Below the pieces are notes generated by a model, which was not told the DNA's origin, did not search any database, and saw nothing but the letters and a program-made list of their open reading frames with translations. This document shows, in pieces, positions 35,901 to 54,898 of a DNA stretch of 64,000 nt. A program made the translations under genes and the position numbers. The stretch is from assembly GCF_016859285.1 (NCBI RefSeq), contig NC_053417.1, positions 15,624,706 through 15,688,705 of the forward strand, read 5' to 3'. The DNA comes from Xiphias gladius (Eukaryota > Chordata > Actinopteri > Istiophoriformes > Xiphiidae). The stretch's first letter is position 1, and each line of letters starts with the position of its first letter.

Positions 35901-36261
35901 TGCAAAAATGCTTTAACTAGGATTTATGGCAAAGTAAGGCAATTGCAGTAACCCTTATATTTGCATGCAAATGCAAAGAGAGTAAACTCTCACCAGTTCA
36001 AATGTTGTAATCCCCAAGCACAGAACACAGTAAATAAATATTCTAACACAGTATTATTTGAAGACCTGGTGCTGTTGCATCAGTCTGCGGCTGCGGGCCA
36101 GCTGAGTGATGTTGCCCTCAGGTGGTGAGAGTGTAAAACAGCAGCGGTGAATGTGAAGTCCATCCAGCTGAAAGATTCACTACTGATGCTTTCATCTGCT
36201 CACTTGTATAGTACCCCATTTGTGTTTGAATGAATCGTGTTTTTGATTTAGACTGTGTTTG

Positions 36262-36326
36262 TGAGAGAGAGAGCGAAAGAGAGAGAGAGAGAAAGAGTGT
36301 GTGTGTGTGGGTGTGTGTGTGTGTTT
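36262..36326. repeat. Compound (GA)n(GT)n microsatellite
   Basis: Imperfect GA units to about 36297 followed by GT units with one GGGT interruption. Confidence 0.9.
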
Positions 36327-37986
36327 GCCTTGCTGAGTGGAGCCCATGTGGTGCACATGCGCAGTGATCGGGGGAACGGTGGCCTTTGTCTAGGAATGTT
36401 GGCCTCATGCGCTTGCGCGTTTTTCCACCGGACAGCGGAGGCACATAAAGCCTGGTAAATTGCACTAGGGCAATAAAATGGCAATAAAATGACAACAACA
36501 GTGCATTAATCCATCACCAGGGAGCGCTGAAGGTACTGTAAAGAGCTCTGGCTGGAGTCGGGAATGATTTCTTGGGTTTATCAGCTCAGAGGCTGCAGCG
36601 CCCTTTCGGCATGCCAGGGGGCGGTGAGGAGCTGGGAAGGGCTGAGATTCTCCCTCCCAGTGGACTAGGTTTATGTTAACGTCAGGCAGGTAGGACACAG
36701 TGATAAAAAAGATGTAGGAACTTTATATTGAATGGTCGAGCTTCTTTTAATTAGAAGGGAGAATTAATAAAATGAAGGAACAGAGCCTCGAACTAAGAGG
36801 GGGTGGATGGAATTCCCCCAGCTCTCTGCCGCTTTTAGCTTGGCTTTATATGGAGTAGTACTTTCCAAGACATGTTCTCACAAGGAGGCAGACTTTCACT
36901 GCTGTAGCAGTACAGCCCCTCCAGCGTGCAGCCTCCCCTCCGGCTCCCCGTGGCTCCTGGAGAAAGAGAGCTTTATTCAGGAGCACCTGGATTTATGTGG
37001 AGGAACCAGAAGCAGCAGGTGATGGAAACTGCTGGCCCAGTAGGTTGGCTGTGGCCTGGGGGTTCTGGCAAAGTAGTAAGTGGGCCCAGTGGGTCACACT
37101 GTCATTTCCTGTTACTCTACCCTTTTACTCTCTTTTTACCGTTCTTCTATCCCAGCCTGCCTTCCTGCCAGAATCACTTCCTCCAATAGGAAACAGATGA
37201 GTAGATCCGAGTCTGAGGTGGCCGTGCTTTGCCCTTCCCATCATCAAGGCAACACATCTGACACACATTTTCACGTAGTCGGGGCTAAAAATGCCTTTTA
37301 ATGATGTTGCAATGCAGCCTTGCTAACAAAAAATTATCAAAGGTTATTTTCTTGGCCTGTTAACATCTCCATGAAGCTTTCAGATTGCTGATGTTGCCTA
37401 AAGGTGGAAGCATTCTCTTCAGGTTTCAACTTGGATACTTAAGCAATGGTAACCTGGCTTACCATTGGCAGTGACTCTGATTTTAAGCCCACATCTCAGA
37501 CATGACAACAAATTTAAGAACACACACAGAATATCCTTTGAGAGAGAGTCTGTGGTGTAAAGACCTCCTCTCCCCAGATGAAACCACTAGCCGGCTTGCC
37601 GTCAGCTATTCCACAGAAACAGCATTCTAAACTGAACCAGGTGTGTACATGCCACAGTGGAGAGGTCAAAAGTGGAAACACATGATCCACTCTTTCTTCT
37701 TCTTCCTCCTGCTCTTCTTCCTCTAATAACTGCTGCCTAAAAAAAAAAAAAATGCGCTGCGCTAAAATGGCCCATTAAACCGTCTAGTAATGCTTATGTA
37801 ATGTGTAGCTCGGTTCATGGAGAACAGATTTCAAACCAGGGCAACACAAGTGCAGTGAAATTAAAGGGGAGAATGTTAGTTAGTCTCTTTGCAAGAGAGA
37901 CCTGAGAACACATTACATAAACACAACATCACAACAAGACATTTAATTCACGCAAAACAACCATCTCTCTTTCTCTCTCTTTTTCT

Positions 37987-37987
<1 letters not shown>

Positions 37988-38043
<56 letters not shown>
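37988..38043. repeat. (CA)n microsatellite
   Basis: About 27 CA units preceded by a CT-rich stretch. Confidence 0.97.
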
Positions 38044-38045
<2 letters not shown>

Positions 38046-41000
38046 TGCTACATTAATTAAAACAAACACAAATATTATTATAAATATAGGCTGGGAGAGC
38101 TTTAAAGTCTCTCAGAGGAATTAAGGCCTCTACAGCAACTTCAAGCTGTGCTGTGGTTCATTCCAAAGTGCATAGTACCGGAAACCAGTCTTCAAACCAG
38201 TTCAGACTTGGTATGTGGATCTTTTAAAGTAAATAATTCCTTTGATCTGGTGTCATGATTGGTGGCGCTAAACTCAGCTAAGGATGGTAAATATCGTGGT
38301 AGCTTGCACTTATAAATGAAAGCACAGGTATGCTGATGCCTTCCATTGACTGACGGAGAGAAAGAGAGCGAGAGAGAATCAGAAAAATGGACAGTCAGGT
38401 AACGTGGGGGATAGACAGCAGAGGTATAGGGAGGGAAGTGGGAGGTGTCTATGTGGTGGAAAGACATCTGTTTGGACTGCTTTGTTTCCCAGATTCTCTC
38501 ACGTTTACTGGACCCCTGCCACACTGCTTTGCCTGGGTTTATTTCTGGCCAACAGTTGAGATGAAGAACTCAGTGTTTAGACATGTGCTGTTTGGATAAA
38601 CTGACTCGTATGTGTTACAGATCCTTTCAGTAAAGCGCTGTATTACTTCTGAGCCCTCAGAAGTATGACACCTAAGACACATTATATTTCACCAAGATTC
38701 GACCATGAATCAGCGTGCAGACCATCCTCCTCTATTTCACTAAGTTTTATTACAAATCTGTTTACTGCTAATCAGTGTAATGGACTAGACTGTGAGCACT
38801 TGAATGTGTATTTAACGTATATATCCTGTGGGCCTCGGGAGATGACGGGGCCCTTACAAGGATGGTGGTTGTAATATTGAATTATAAAACCTATTCAAGA
38901 ACCTGTCAAGAGCCCCTTTATCCAGTGTGGAGTAACATCTATGCCTTCTTTTATGTGTTAGATTTGTTACGCAACATGGTTTCGTAAAGTATTTATCAAG
39001 GCTTTATAAGCCACTAAAATTATAATCAGTCCAGGAGCCACCTCCAGCAGCAACGCAGCCCATGTTGTTGAAAGCTCTCCATTCTGAGGCCTGGGCAAGC
39101 CTCTCAGCATTTTAAGGTCTGCCAGAACTATTCCTTGTGGATCAGTTAATATGAACTTCAACATCTCCCGCTGAAATAAATACCATGACAGAAAATCCTA
39201 GCGATTTCATGGCCTCTCTGAACTCTAATCCTTGATGGAAATAGAAAAGACTGAAACTTTATGTTCATTTAACATCCTACGATTAAAATGTAAGATGTGT
39301 AGAGTTCTACGGTAGACAGATGTGATCTTTCCCTTCTCTGCCAAAAGGAGGCTGTCACAGCTGGACTTTTCTCACTCGGTTATAAGCCTTGCATACTGGA
39401 CCTCAAGCGTATAATACTTCACATTCATACACAGTGTAACATAAGATAGTTTATGGCACTGTATCATGTCGATGCTGGCTATGGCTGGGAGCAGAGGCCG
39501 GAGAATGTTGTGGTCAGCGGTGGGTCAAAGACTGTCAGGGCTCAGGGCTGGCAGAGAGCCAGTCTCTGTACGTGTCTGCTCTGAATGTTAATGGATTAAT
39601 GCTTGCCACACATATGGCCAGACCGGGAAACTCAAGATGACTTTTAACGTAAAAGGCCGCCAATAAGTCGCCATCATAAATTCAGGGACACATGCTGTCT
39701 GTAGCAGCACAGCAGTCAAGCGCGTTTCCTCTGGGAGGCCAGGGCTGAGGGACTGTGTGATGGAGAATGGGGGAGCAGGTGGGGTCTGCGTTGGCTGACC
39801 TTGCCTCTCAAGCCCCGCAAGATTTGATCGGAGTATCCTGGCAGCTGTGGCCTTGCTTATAATACCCAAGGTATCATGTATAGCAGGTACACCAATGCAG
39901 TTTTCCACCTACAGACAACTGTTTTAATTTTACTGTCACTTCACCATTTTGTAGTCTGTATACTGTGTTTCAAAATCAGACCCCGCTGATTTAGCGTTTT
40001 CCATCACAAGAGAAGCCCCATTTTATACGTAATTTTTCTCTTAATTGCTTTAAGCGAGTAACTTAGGCTTGTCTAATGTGAATTTCCACATGGCAATGAG
40101 AGCTGCAGTTGTAGTGCTCAGACACTGTGCAGCGACAGCCCCAATCACTATGTGTAATTTAGCAGCGGGGGACAATGAGCTAATCTTGCAGGAGAGCATA
40201 CACTTCCAAATTAAAATGAGTCGAGATGCATTTGGATTTTCAGGAACTCCACGTGAGCTGTGCTGTAAATAAGAGCAAGGTTCCGAGCACACAATTGTTG
40301 TCTGCCTGCGTGGGGGGTCATTTAAAATCCACTGAAGGATTCACAGCACATTTCACTGCAAAGTTTCACACACATTTTGACACTAATATACCCCATTTTT
40401 CCTAATTATATTGCTGCTGCACTGCAAGTAATTAGGTATAATTATGTCAGTGGATGATTTCAAGCCATTTATTGAAGAACTGACGTATAAGCAATCATTA
40501 GCAGAAGCATGGTTTTAAATACTTGAAAGAAAAACAAGTGACACATGCAGGAACAGAAAAGTTATGGAGCTGGAATTTGTAATCCAATTATCTTATTCTC
40601 TTGAATAAAACACTGTGCTGTGGTTTCCTATGATTTTCTGTCTCTAACCACCGAGGACTTACTTAATGCCTTCAATCTCCCTGCTTTCTCTCTTCTCCGC
40701 AAATTAATTTATGGTCTAATTACAGGACAAGCCTCCAGATATGAAGGAACACAAATCACTAGTCCTTACCAGATGGCAGAAAAACGGCACAGGATAATTG
40801 AAAATCTAGAAGTGGATCAATATTTAGAAGCCCAAGGTTACACGAAGTATGACACTACTATTAACATGGAAAAATGATGCATTGCATCCACAGGCAAATT
40901 GGCCTCTGTTATTTGATGTGAATGAGTACTGACTGAAATGCTTCTAGTGCTGGCTTATCAATGACAAAGATACCATACTAGCTTGAAACTATCCTAGGTT

Positions 41001-42252
41001 AACTACTACTACCCATGTACATACACCCCCAGCTTAATCAAAAATGCACTGTTGCAGTCTCATGAGCATACGTCTTGCAAATGCGAACACTTAAAGACAC
41101 GCAAAGTGTTGGCCAGCGGTGTCTGGATCAGGTCTGGAGGTGTCCTTTCTGACAGAATGTACCGTAAAGGCTCAGAGTGCCACCGTGTCACAGACTACCT
41201 CTGGCCCGCCGCACCCTTCTCTAGCATTTACCTCTGGCCTGTTAAAAATGATATCAGCTCATGGAGGGCAAGCATTAGCATTTGCATTTTATTGGAAGCA
41301 GAGAGATTTAGAGCGGAGGATATATCAGCTCTTAGCAGACAGAATTAGTTAACAATGCATTACCTGCCTTTTATGGCAGCTATAACTCTTTCCCCTGGTG
41401 GGGAGAGGAGATGAAGGGAGGAGTGGAGCGGGGGGTGCCAGCAGAGGCGGTGGGAGCCATGGCGCAGTTGAGGGGGGCATTTAAAAGGAAGAAGCTTTGT
41501 CTATGGTGCTTTACTGCACATTAAGTGTGATAGCCAACCAAATTAGAGCATCGCATCGCAATCACCTTCACACAGATCAGTGCACTGTGCTGAGAGATGA
41601 TGTGCCAGTCATCAATGCAGACCTTTTCATCTGGTTGCAACATGGAAATGGAGGCACAGCTGTTGGGCAGCTGTGCCTGCATGATCACAGCATGAGAAAG
41701 GCCACATCAAATTACACTGGCCTCTGTGATATTCATGACTTACAACACTTGGAGAAAATTTTCACAGTTTCTTTGACACACTAACTGAAGACTATGAATC
41801 TTTTTTTTCATATACAAGGTAGTAGTATTCTGTGCTGTGTGTTGGCTGTATGAGTGCACATTTATTTGTGTGTTTCTTTAGTGGTATCATTGAACGAGCT
41901 GTGGAACACTGATGAGGCCCACTGCAGCAGTGTCTTCTGCCACAGCTGCACAGTAGCTCCCCTGACACTCATTTGGTGTAATGTGTTGCAAGCTGACCCA
42001 CCTCTGCCGTGGGTAATACCCACTGGAACTCATTTGCCCCAGAAGCTGTTGGTACAGGAGGGAGTGTGTTTGAAGTGCAGAGAGGCGTCTTTGAATAAAT
42101 AAAGAAATAAATTTAGACCAAAAGTGTACCTATATTTTTACAAATGATCCCAATTAAGACAAAAAACAGACTTTGCAAGAAAGACCTGGCTAAAAAAGAA
42201 GCATTATTGTTTCTAATTAAAAATGGCAAGTTATTGCAAAGTAAAGAAAAAT

Positions 42253-42268
42253 AGGTCAAAACGGTTCA
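42253..42268 (+). promoter_or_regulatory. Perfect DR4 nuclear-receptor element candidate
   Basis: AGGTCA AAAC GGTTCA: two consensus half-sites spaced by four bases, the arrangement preferred by thyroid hormone receptor or LXR with RXR. It lies in AT-rich DNA about 3 kb 3' of the cbx5 stop. Chance occurrence is plausible for a single site. Confidence 0.3.
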
Positions 42269-43714
42269 TTCTGAAAATCTAAATCTGATTTACCTAATTT
42301 AGATGTTTAGTTTCAGTGAAGCTTGACTCTGCATGCCTGCTGACCACACACCAGAACTGCCTCTACATCCATATTTGCCACACACATCACAGGCAGCGCT
42401 CCCATGAGTGTCACTGTGGCTTTCCCAACCAAACCCACTGGCCTGGGTTTGTCAGCAGACAGCTCCAGGCTCCATAAAACAGCCTGCCGCTCGTTCGCTT
42501 TGCCCAGCTTAATGGTCCCAGGGGCTAGAAATTTACTAGTGACCTTTGCATTCCATTCGAAGTGTAAAAGCCTTTTTTGCTAGGAAAATTCCATCACTTT
42601 AGACGTAGCTGAGCAGCACTTTGTGTGTGTGTGTGTGTGTGTGTGTCCATGTCAAAGAGAGAGAGAGAGAGAATCACCATTAAATGCAGCAAGAAAGAAA
42701 AACAGGGTGGTGAGAGAAGCACAAGGATTAGACTCAACCTTCACTGTAGGTAATTACTGATATTTCAGTTGTTCCCCTTAGCAGAGACACTATTCTTGAC
42801 CAACATCTATTTTCTTTATTATAGTAAACATTTCATATTTTCATAAATATGTTAAGAATTTTTTTTGTCATGGTGACCAGATTGTGACAAAATTGGGGCT
42901 CCTCCTCACATTTCGATGTCTAGTTTTAATGGAAATTGGTTAGTTTACTTGCTCCCTCCTTGTAATTTTTCTTGAGTAAGATTGAAATTGAGAAAAAAAC
43001 CCTCCTCACATATAAGTTCCTCACATATTGCAGCATTACATAGTCTGTGTATTCAGTTTGTCATTGAAACGATGTGGAGCTTACACTGCCATTTTGTATC
43101 TGGTATTTCTAAAAGTTCCATTAGAACTTAAAATAAATCTGTGTGAGTTTAAAGACTGCATAACGGGAGTTTATGGACCTACAGGTGGGTTCAGCAGATG
43201 TGAAAGACGTGATGTTAGTCAGTGAACATTACATGAATCCATGCCCCTCTAAAAGATACATAATAATCCATTAGGGCTGACAAGAAAAGACTAATTTATG
43301 AGTTGTTGTAGTGAGCTACTTAAAGTGTTTGAACTGTGAATGACTTGCATAAAATAGTTAGGACTTTTACATCGGTGTTATTTAACAGCACCATCTGCTG
43401 GGTGAGAGCAGCTGGTGCTCTTCTTCAGCAAAGAAAACATTAAAAAATGGCCTACTTTAGACAGAGATCACATTAAACAATTTCAGTCTCATATTTGTGA
43501 CTTGAAGTTTTTTATTATTCCATGAGAACAGATAATTATCCCCCAATTGTGATATTAGGAAATGTCTTGATGTGAAGTTTAAGTTTAGTGTAGTTTACTC
43601 ATTTCATCCAAAACAATTCATTTCATCTGGCAGTATAGTTTTAAATTCAAGTGATTTATTCACTTTGCAAAAATTCCAGTCAAATCCTAAAATAACAGCC
43701 AATTGACATCAACT

Positions 43715-45388
43715 TTAACATTGAAAATGTTTATTAAAGGGTGCTACTGTACACATTTGTAACATTTAATTCACACAAGAAATAGTCTACTTTTTAAAAA
43801 TTCTGCCCCAGCGAAAGACAAAACTCAAGGGTCTGAAACGACAAAATATTTTTAATGAAAGAAAATGACACCAAAAATCAGGATTAAGTGTTAGAGGGAT
43901 GTGATTAATGTACTGTATGTAAAGTGGAGAAGGTCACAGCCTTCATTCACAATGCCGAATAAATCCAAAAAAACAAACAAAACAAAAGAAAAAAAATTAA
44001 GGGGGAAAAAACAAAACAAACAGAAAACAAACAAACAAAACACCACAGCAAATCTCTGTAGACACTAAACATTTGGTCCTAAGAGTCCATGTTGGAGCAC
44101 AGCAGATCAAACTACAAAATCGGCATCCATCTTGTGTGTATTAACTGACCTCCGCTTGACAGGTAGCAACATTCTCCCAGAAAAAAAATGTAATACTTAC
44201 AGCCATGAACAATCAAATTACTCATCACAATAAAACCCGGGACATACATAACCTGATCAGAAACTGGTTTAATGTTTCAAATTATCATGACAATAATATC
44301 AAGAATACTCCCAATTGCTGAGTGGATTTAACCATTTTAAATTGTTTAAAAAAAAAAAAAAACCAAAACAAACAAAAAAAAAAAAACCCATAAATGTGTC
44401 TGTGAACTGCAGGGTTGTCATCATACAGATTGGTCAGTCCAAAAGAGGTTCATCTTTTAGCCACAAGGTGGCAGACCCCAATGGCTGGTGTGAATGCTGG
44501 TTTCATTTCATCTGGAAACAGAGAAGATTGTCTAACCTGTGAAAATGAAACTGGTCTTAAGATAACACTGCTGCTAAAAACAAAAAACAAAAAAACAACA
44601 AAAACTCAGTAAAATGTTTTTTTATTGTCCTTTTCTTCAACTGGTGATAGCATAAAGACATTTAAAAAAAAAAAAAAAAAAAAAAAAAACATCACTACAT
44701 TAAAAAGACATAATTGGCCGGTGTCCTCTGCAAGTCTCGCAAATTGATTAGTTATATCCCAGTAGACAGGACAAACTGAAAAATCTACAAGAGATAAAAA
44801 AATTCTAAAAATGGGAAGTGATCATGCAGTCAGGAAAGTGCTGCTGTGGTTGCTTCCTGAATATCAATACTACTTTCTTATCATTGGGTTCTTAAAGAAC
44901 AGAGGTGCACTGCTTACATTAGGATGTGGGGTTGTGCACCCACCTTGGGACAAGGTCATGGTTAACAGAGCTTGTACCATCTCTGGCTCTCGAGACTATG
45001 TTCTGAGTTTTAACAGATGGCCACCTGCGTATGTGGATGCAAACTATCTTACTGACTTAATTGTATCCTGTAAGCACTAAAACATGATGTGTTAAGACAT
45101 AAAAAAAGACGGCAAAAGAATACAAAGACAGAACAGCAGAACCCCTCCCCAGTAGCATTTCACCCATGTCCGCTACAGCTTCTCCTCCTTTCTGATGGAT
45201 CCCTCTCCGCAGTCTGGGCCCTTGTGCTCCAATGGGGCATGGATGGAGATAACACGACTGTGTCCGCTGTCTTTGTGTCATTGTTGGACATGGTAAAGAG
45301 GAAGGATGGGAGGTTTGGTGTGAAAAATGTCTGAATCAAGGTTGTCCCTGCAGTGGAGGAGGTCCTGTTTCCTCCTGAGGTGATTCAC
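43715..45388 (-). other. cbx5: Probable cbx5 3' untranslated region
   Basis: Sequence downstream of the cbx5 stop on its own strand, ending near the AATAAA at 43735-43730. No coding exon lies inside. The A-rich blocks read as T-rich runs in the transcript. Its extent is inferred only from the poly(A) hexamer. Confidence 0.4.
43730..43735 (-). terminator. cbx5: Candidate cbx5 poly(A) signal
   Basis: TTTATT on the + strand reads AATAAA on the minus strand, 1.65 kb past the cbx5 stop codon. CBX5 genes have long 3' UTRs, so 43715-45388 may be the 3' UTR. It contains A-rich low-complexity runs at about 43965-44040, 44348-44390 and 44663-44690. Other hexamers could be used instead. Confidence 0.35.
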
Positions 45389-49024
<3,636 letters not shown>

Positions 49025-49518
49025 CTAGCCAATTTATTCGGCGCAAAGTGACCAAATAACGTTGAGCACGAAGTGGGAACTTGTAATTACTGGTCGTTGA
49101 GCTTTAACGTAAGTCAGCGCTGGTTTGCTAAGCTAGATGCTATCATATATCATCCAAAGGGATCATTTCATTGTCGTTTATCCAATCTGGAACATGCACG
49201 ACTAAATGAAAAAATAAACAAACGCTTGACTAATTAGCCGACCAAACACCTTTCGGTAACGGCCCACTCACTCAATATTTAAAGGTTAGATAACGTTTCC
49301 GGAAAACTTAATAAGTGCACACAGCAATGGAGATATTATGTTGTGTTTGCTAAGCGACTAGCTAACCACGGAGCATGAAAAGCAAACTTGCTAAAGCAGG
49401 TAGCTTGCAAGCTAACGCTTCAACGGGCTAACACTAGCTAACTTTGGTACCAAGCTGCAAACATACAACGATACTAGCAGCAGCATGAAGCTGCTTTGAT
49501 GTGTTAACTATTTCTTAC

Positions 49519-49650
49519 CCTTTGGACGTGTAGACCGCCGGTTTAAACTGGTTAACTGCAGCGATAACGCGTTTCTCTTGTAGAACTGTAGTCTGAGGCC
49601 AAGGCTGAGGCTACTTTAGCATCTAGCCTGGTTCACAAAAAGATGCTATG
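49519..49650 (-). other. cbx5: cbx5 non-coding exon 1
   Basis: A minus-strand donor (AAAGG followed by GTAAGA) ends an exon at 49519. It would splice to the acceptor at 48970. The 5' limit is a guess from the start of the CpG-rich promoter near 49650. Confidence 0.5.
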
Positions 49651-50338
49651 TGCTTGTCTGTGCGTAAAAAGCGCGCGTTAAAGGCGCACAATGAATGTAT
49701 CCGCCCCTCGGTCAGCTGATGACCTACATACACACCGCGAATATGCTCCTACCATGATTACAACTCAATTTTTCAAGAATTAGGGGCAGGTTAATTGCAA
49801 TACATTTGCATTATGCGCCTCAACAGAAAGTGCACACGAGATATGAACGTGTGTATGTGATGTATTATCTACCAGCGAAATGAATATATGTGTTATTGCC
49901 CTACTCCACCCACAAGTCATAAGTCATAATCATTCAGGATTGGTGATCTTTCCTTTTAATGCGCCTTTTTCCTCTGACTTTCCTCACCACATATATGGTA
50001 GCCACACTGCTGTGTGCATTATATGTTTACTAGTCTGACAACATCTTAGAAATGTCGTTTCACACATAACATCTATATTCCCTACCCTTTTTTTTGTGTT
50101 GAAATACCCACCCACAGCCAGCTCATTGGATGCTTGTAATGATTGATTGAATTCGGTCCAATCAGAACTCAATTATTGATGACGACAGACTGCAGCGGGA
50201 ACTACTGCCCAATCACAGTGTGAAAGAGGTGTATCTGTAACTATTTATTGTACCGTTCCGAAGCAGGCTGGGCTCGTCTGACGCAGATCATCTCTCTCCG
50301 GGCAGTTCAGAAGGAGTCTTCAAGGATTTAGCCTCAAG
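49650..50338. promoter_or_regulatory. Divergent cbx5-hnrnpa1 promoter region
   Basis: Only about 0.7 kb separates the cbx5 first exon (minus) from the hnrnpa1 start codon (plus). The cbx5 side has a GCGCGCG run near 49672-49678 and GCGCACA. The hnrnpa1 side has two forward CCAAT boxes (50158-50162, 50209-50213) and one inverted CCAAT (50125-50129), and a CTATTTATTG TATA-like word near 50239. This head-to-head HP1-hnRNP A/B pairing is the HoxC-side counterpart of the mammalian CBX3-HNRNPA2B1 pair, known as a ubiquitous chromatin opening element. Confidence 0.65.
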
Positions 50339-53237
<2,899 letters not shown>

Positions 53238-53715
53238 AATGTGAAGTGGTAAGAACTAGGCACACACTGTTAATTTTGTATCATAACACCAGAGTTTGTA
53301 CAGAGTTTGTAGTTGCAGGGAATCGTTAAGTGCAGATTACCATTGAAAGAAAAAAATCACTCAGGACATACAAAGTCAGTGCACGGTTAACAATGTTGTT
53401 CCATATTGTTCAACAGGACTGAGTACTTAGGAGAGGAGAGCAAGGAGAGGAGAGGAAGCGAAGTGACAGGGCAGCTGCAGGTTTACCTCCTAAATCTGCT
53501 CAGCCAAACAGTTGTGGCAGGTTACAGCTGCTGCAAGAAGAGATGTACAGTAGATAAAATCATGGAGGGTCTTCATTTAAACGTTTTTTTTTTTTCATCA
53601 AAATGTGTTTCTGGAAAGCAAGCATTCCTGAGGTTTTATGTAGATTTTTCTTTAAGTCTGGTTTTTATTTGTAACTGCATCAAATCAAGCTGAAATAAAC
53701 CATCTTTCAGTTTTT
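53238..53715 (+). other. hnrnpa1: hnrnpa1 3' UTR with an intron and proximal poly(A) signal
   Basis: Eleven bases after the stop a donor (GTG followed by GTAAGA, 53249) pairs with an acceptor CAACAG at 53416. This leaves a 3' UTR exon from 53417 to just beyond AATAAA at 53694-53699. The junction is too close to the stop to trigger nonsense-mediated decay. Confidence 0.65.
53694..53699 (+). terminator. hnrnpa1: hnrnpa1 proximal poly(A) signal AATAAA
   Basis: Canonical hexamer at the end of the 3' UTR exon, followed by a T-rich stretch at about 53710. Confidence 0.65.
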
Positions 53716-54600
53716 TTTAAAAAGTCTTCTTAGCCTCTTCAGTGGTCTGGGAAAGGGAGGGTTCACTATTAGATGCTGCACGAAGCGTGAGAGTGTGTGT
53801 GTGTGTTTGGGGGTGTCTTATTTTACATATCGTGAGCAGTCTGGAAAGGCCCATTTCCTTGAGACATGCAAAATGCCCTACACTAGTCACGACATACTCC
53901 ATGAGTCATAAGTCAACGCATTTAAAATGCCAATACAATACTACGGGTTGAGGGATGAGAAGTGGTGTGCAAATACAATCATCATAAAGAGCCCATCACT
54001 TGGTACAGACTCTACCCTGAGTTCTGCAAAGATCATCTGGAGGATGCTAGCTTACATGCAAAGTCTTTGAGGCTAGCCATGGAAGCCAGCTGAGGGAGAG
54101 AAGTAGCAAAACCATCGCCAGGATCATTGAAGCAGGGGAGAGTGAGAACAGAAGCCTGAGGCTAGCAGGCAGCAGCTACCAAAAGGCTTAAATGCTGTCT
54201 GTAGGTAAGACCAGACTTCTCAACTACTGATAGTATATCTTGCTTTTGTCATGTAGCTGGTAGAGTTGTCTAGCCCAATAATGACGTAACATTTTTTTGT
54301 GCAAACCAGTTTTATTATGACTTACACCATTGACTGGTAAAATTGGCCTCTTAATTGTGCATAGAGGTCCTACAACAATTAGCATGCAGTTAATAGAACA
54401 GTTATTTTTTGACAGATTGCATTTTACTTATTTGGTGTTTCTGCTTTCTAGGTATCTACACATGGTCTCCAAAAACCTAATTTCATTTCAATGACAATGG
54501 CTCATTTGGGTATGAATCGTTAAAACCTTCATCAAATTTTTTATTTATTTATTTTTTTAAATTTTGTAATCTAACCTGATTCTGTTCTTTTCATTACACA

Positions 54601-54720
54601 GGTTTACTTGAACAATCATGCTGGTGCTGAAGACTTTTTACCTTTTTAACTGCTGTGCAGTGGGTTTTTAATGTTTTTTGTCTTTTTTTTTAAAATAAAG
54701 TATTTTTTACAAAGTACTCT
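54601..54720 (+). other. hnrnpa1: hnrnpa1 alternative distal 3' UTR exon
   Basis: An acceptor TTACACAG (54593-54600) precedes GTTTACTTGAACAATCATGC. From memory this opening is very like the 3' UTR of vertebrate HNRNPA1. AATAAA at 54694-54699 would end it. It would be an alternative last exon spliced from the same donor at 53249 or from another upstream donor. Confidence 0.5.
54694..54699 (+). terminator. hnrnpa1: hnrnpa1 distal poly(A) signal AATAAA
   Basis: Hexamer within TAAAATAAAG, ending the distal 3' UTR exon, 200 bp short of the convergent nfe2 stop codon. Confidence 0.5.
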
Positions 54721-54898
54721 GGTTTCAGTCAATTTTAAGAATATTAAGTGACCATTGATTCATGTGTTGCAAGTTTTACATATGAGGGTTTAGCCAAAAC
54801 CACATGAACTGAATTTGTAACTTCCAGCTAGTTGATGTACTTTCAGTTGGCACAATCAGACAGTATACCTGCAGGAGTATAAACAAATAGTGAGACTC

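Larger units (their letters stand above)
26760..42200. other. Gene-free stretch between the RARE-bearing region and cbx5
   Basis: No coding exon is supportable. The content is dominated by microsatellites (listed separately), pyrimidine-rich stretches and single-copy-looking DNA. Repeat-poor, mixed-composition blocks at about 39590-39870, 40050-40280 and 41190-41400 contain many homeodomain-type words (ATAAAT, TTAAT, TAATT) and are the best places to look for conserved non-coding elements. In tetrapods SMUG1 lies between HOXC4 and CBX5; I found nothing resembling it here. Confidence 0.5.
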
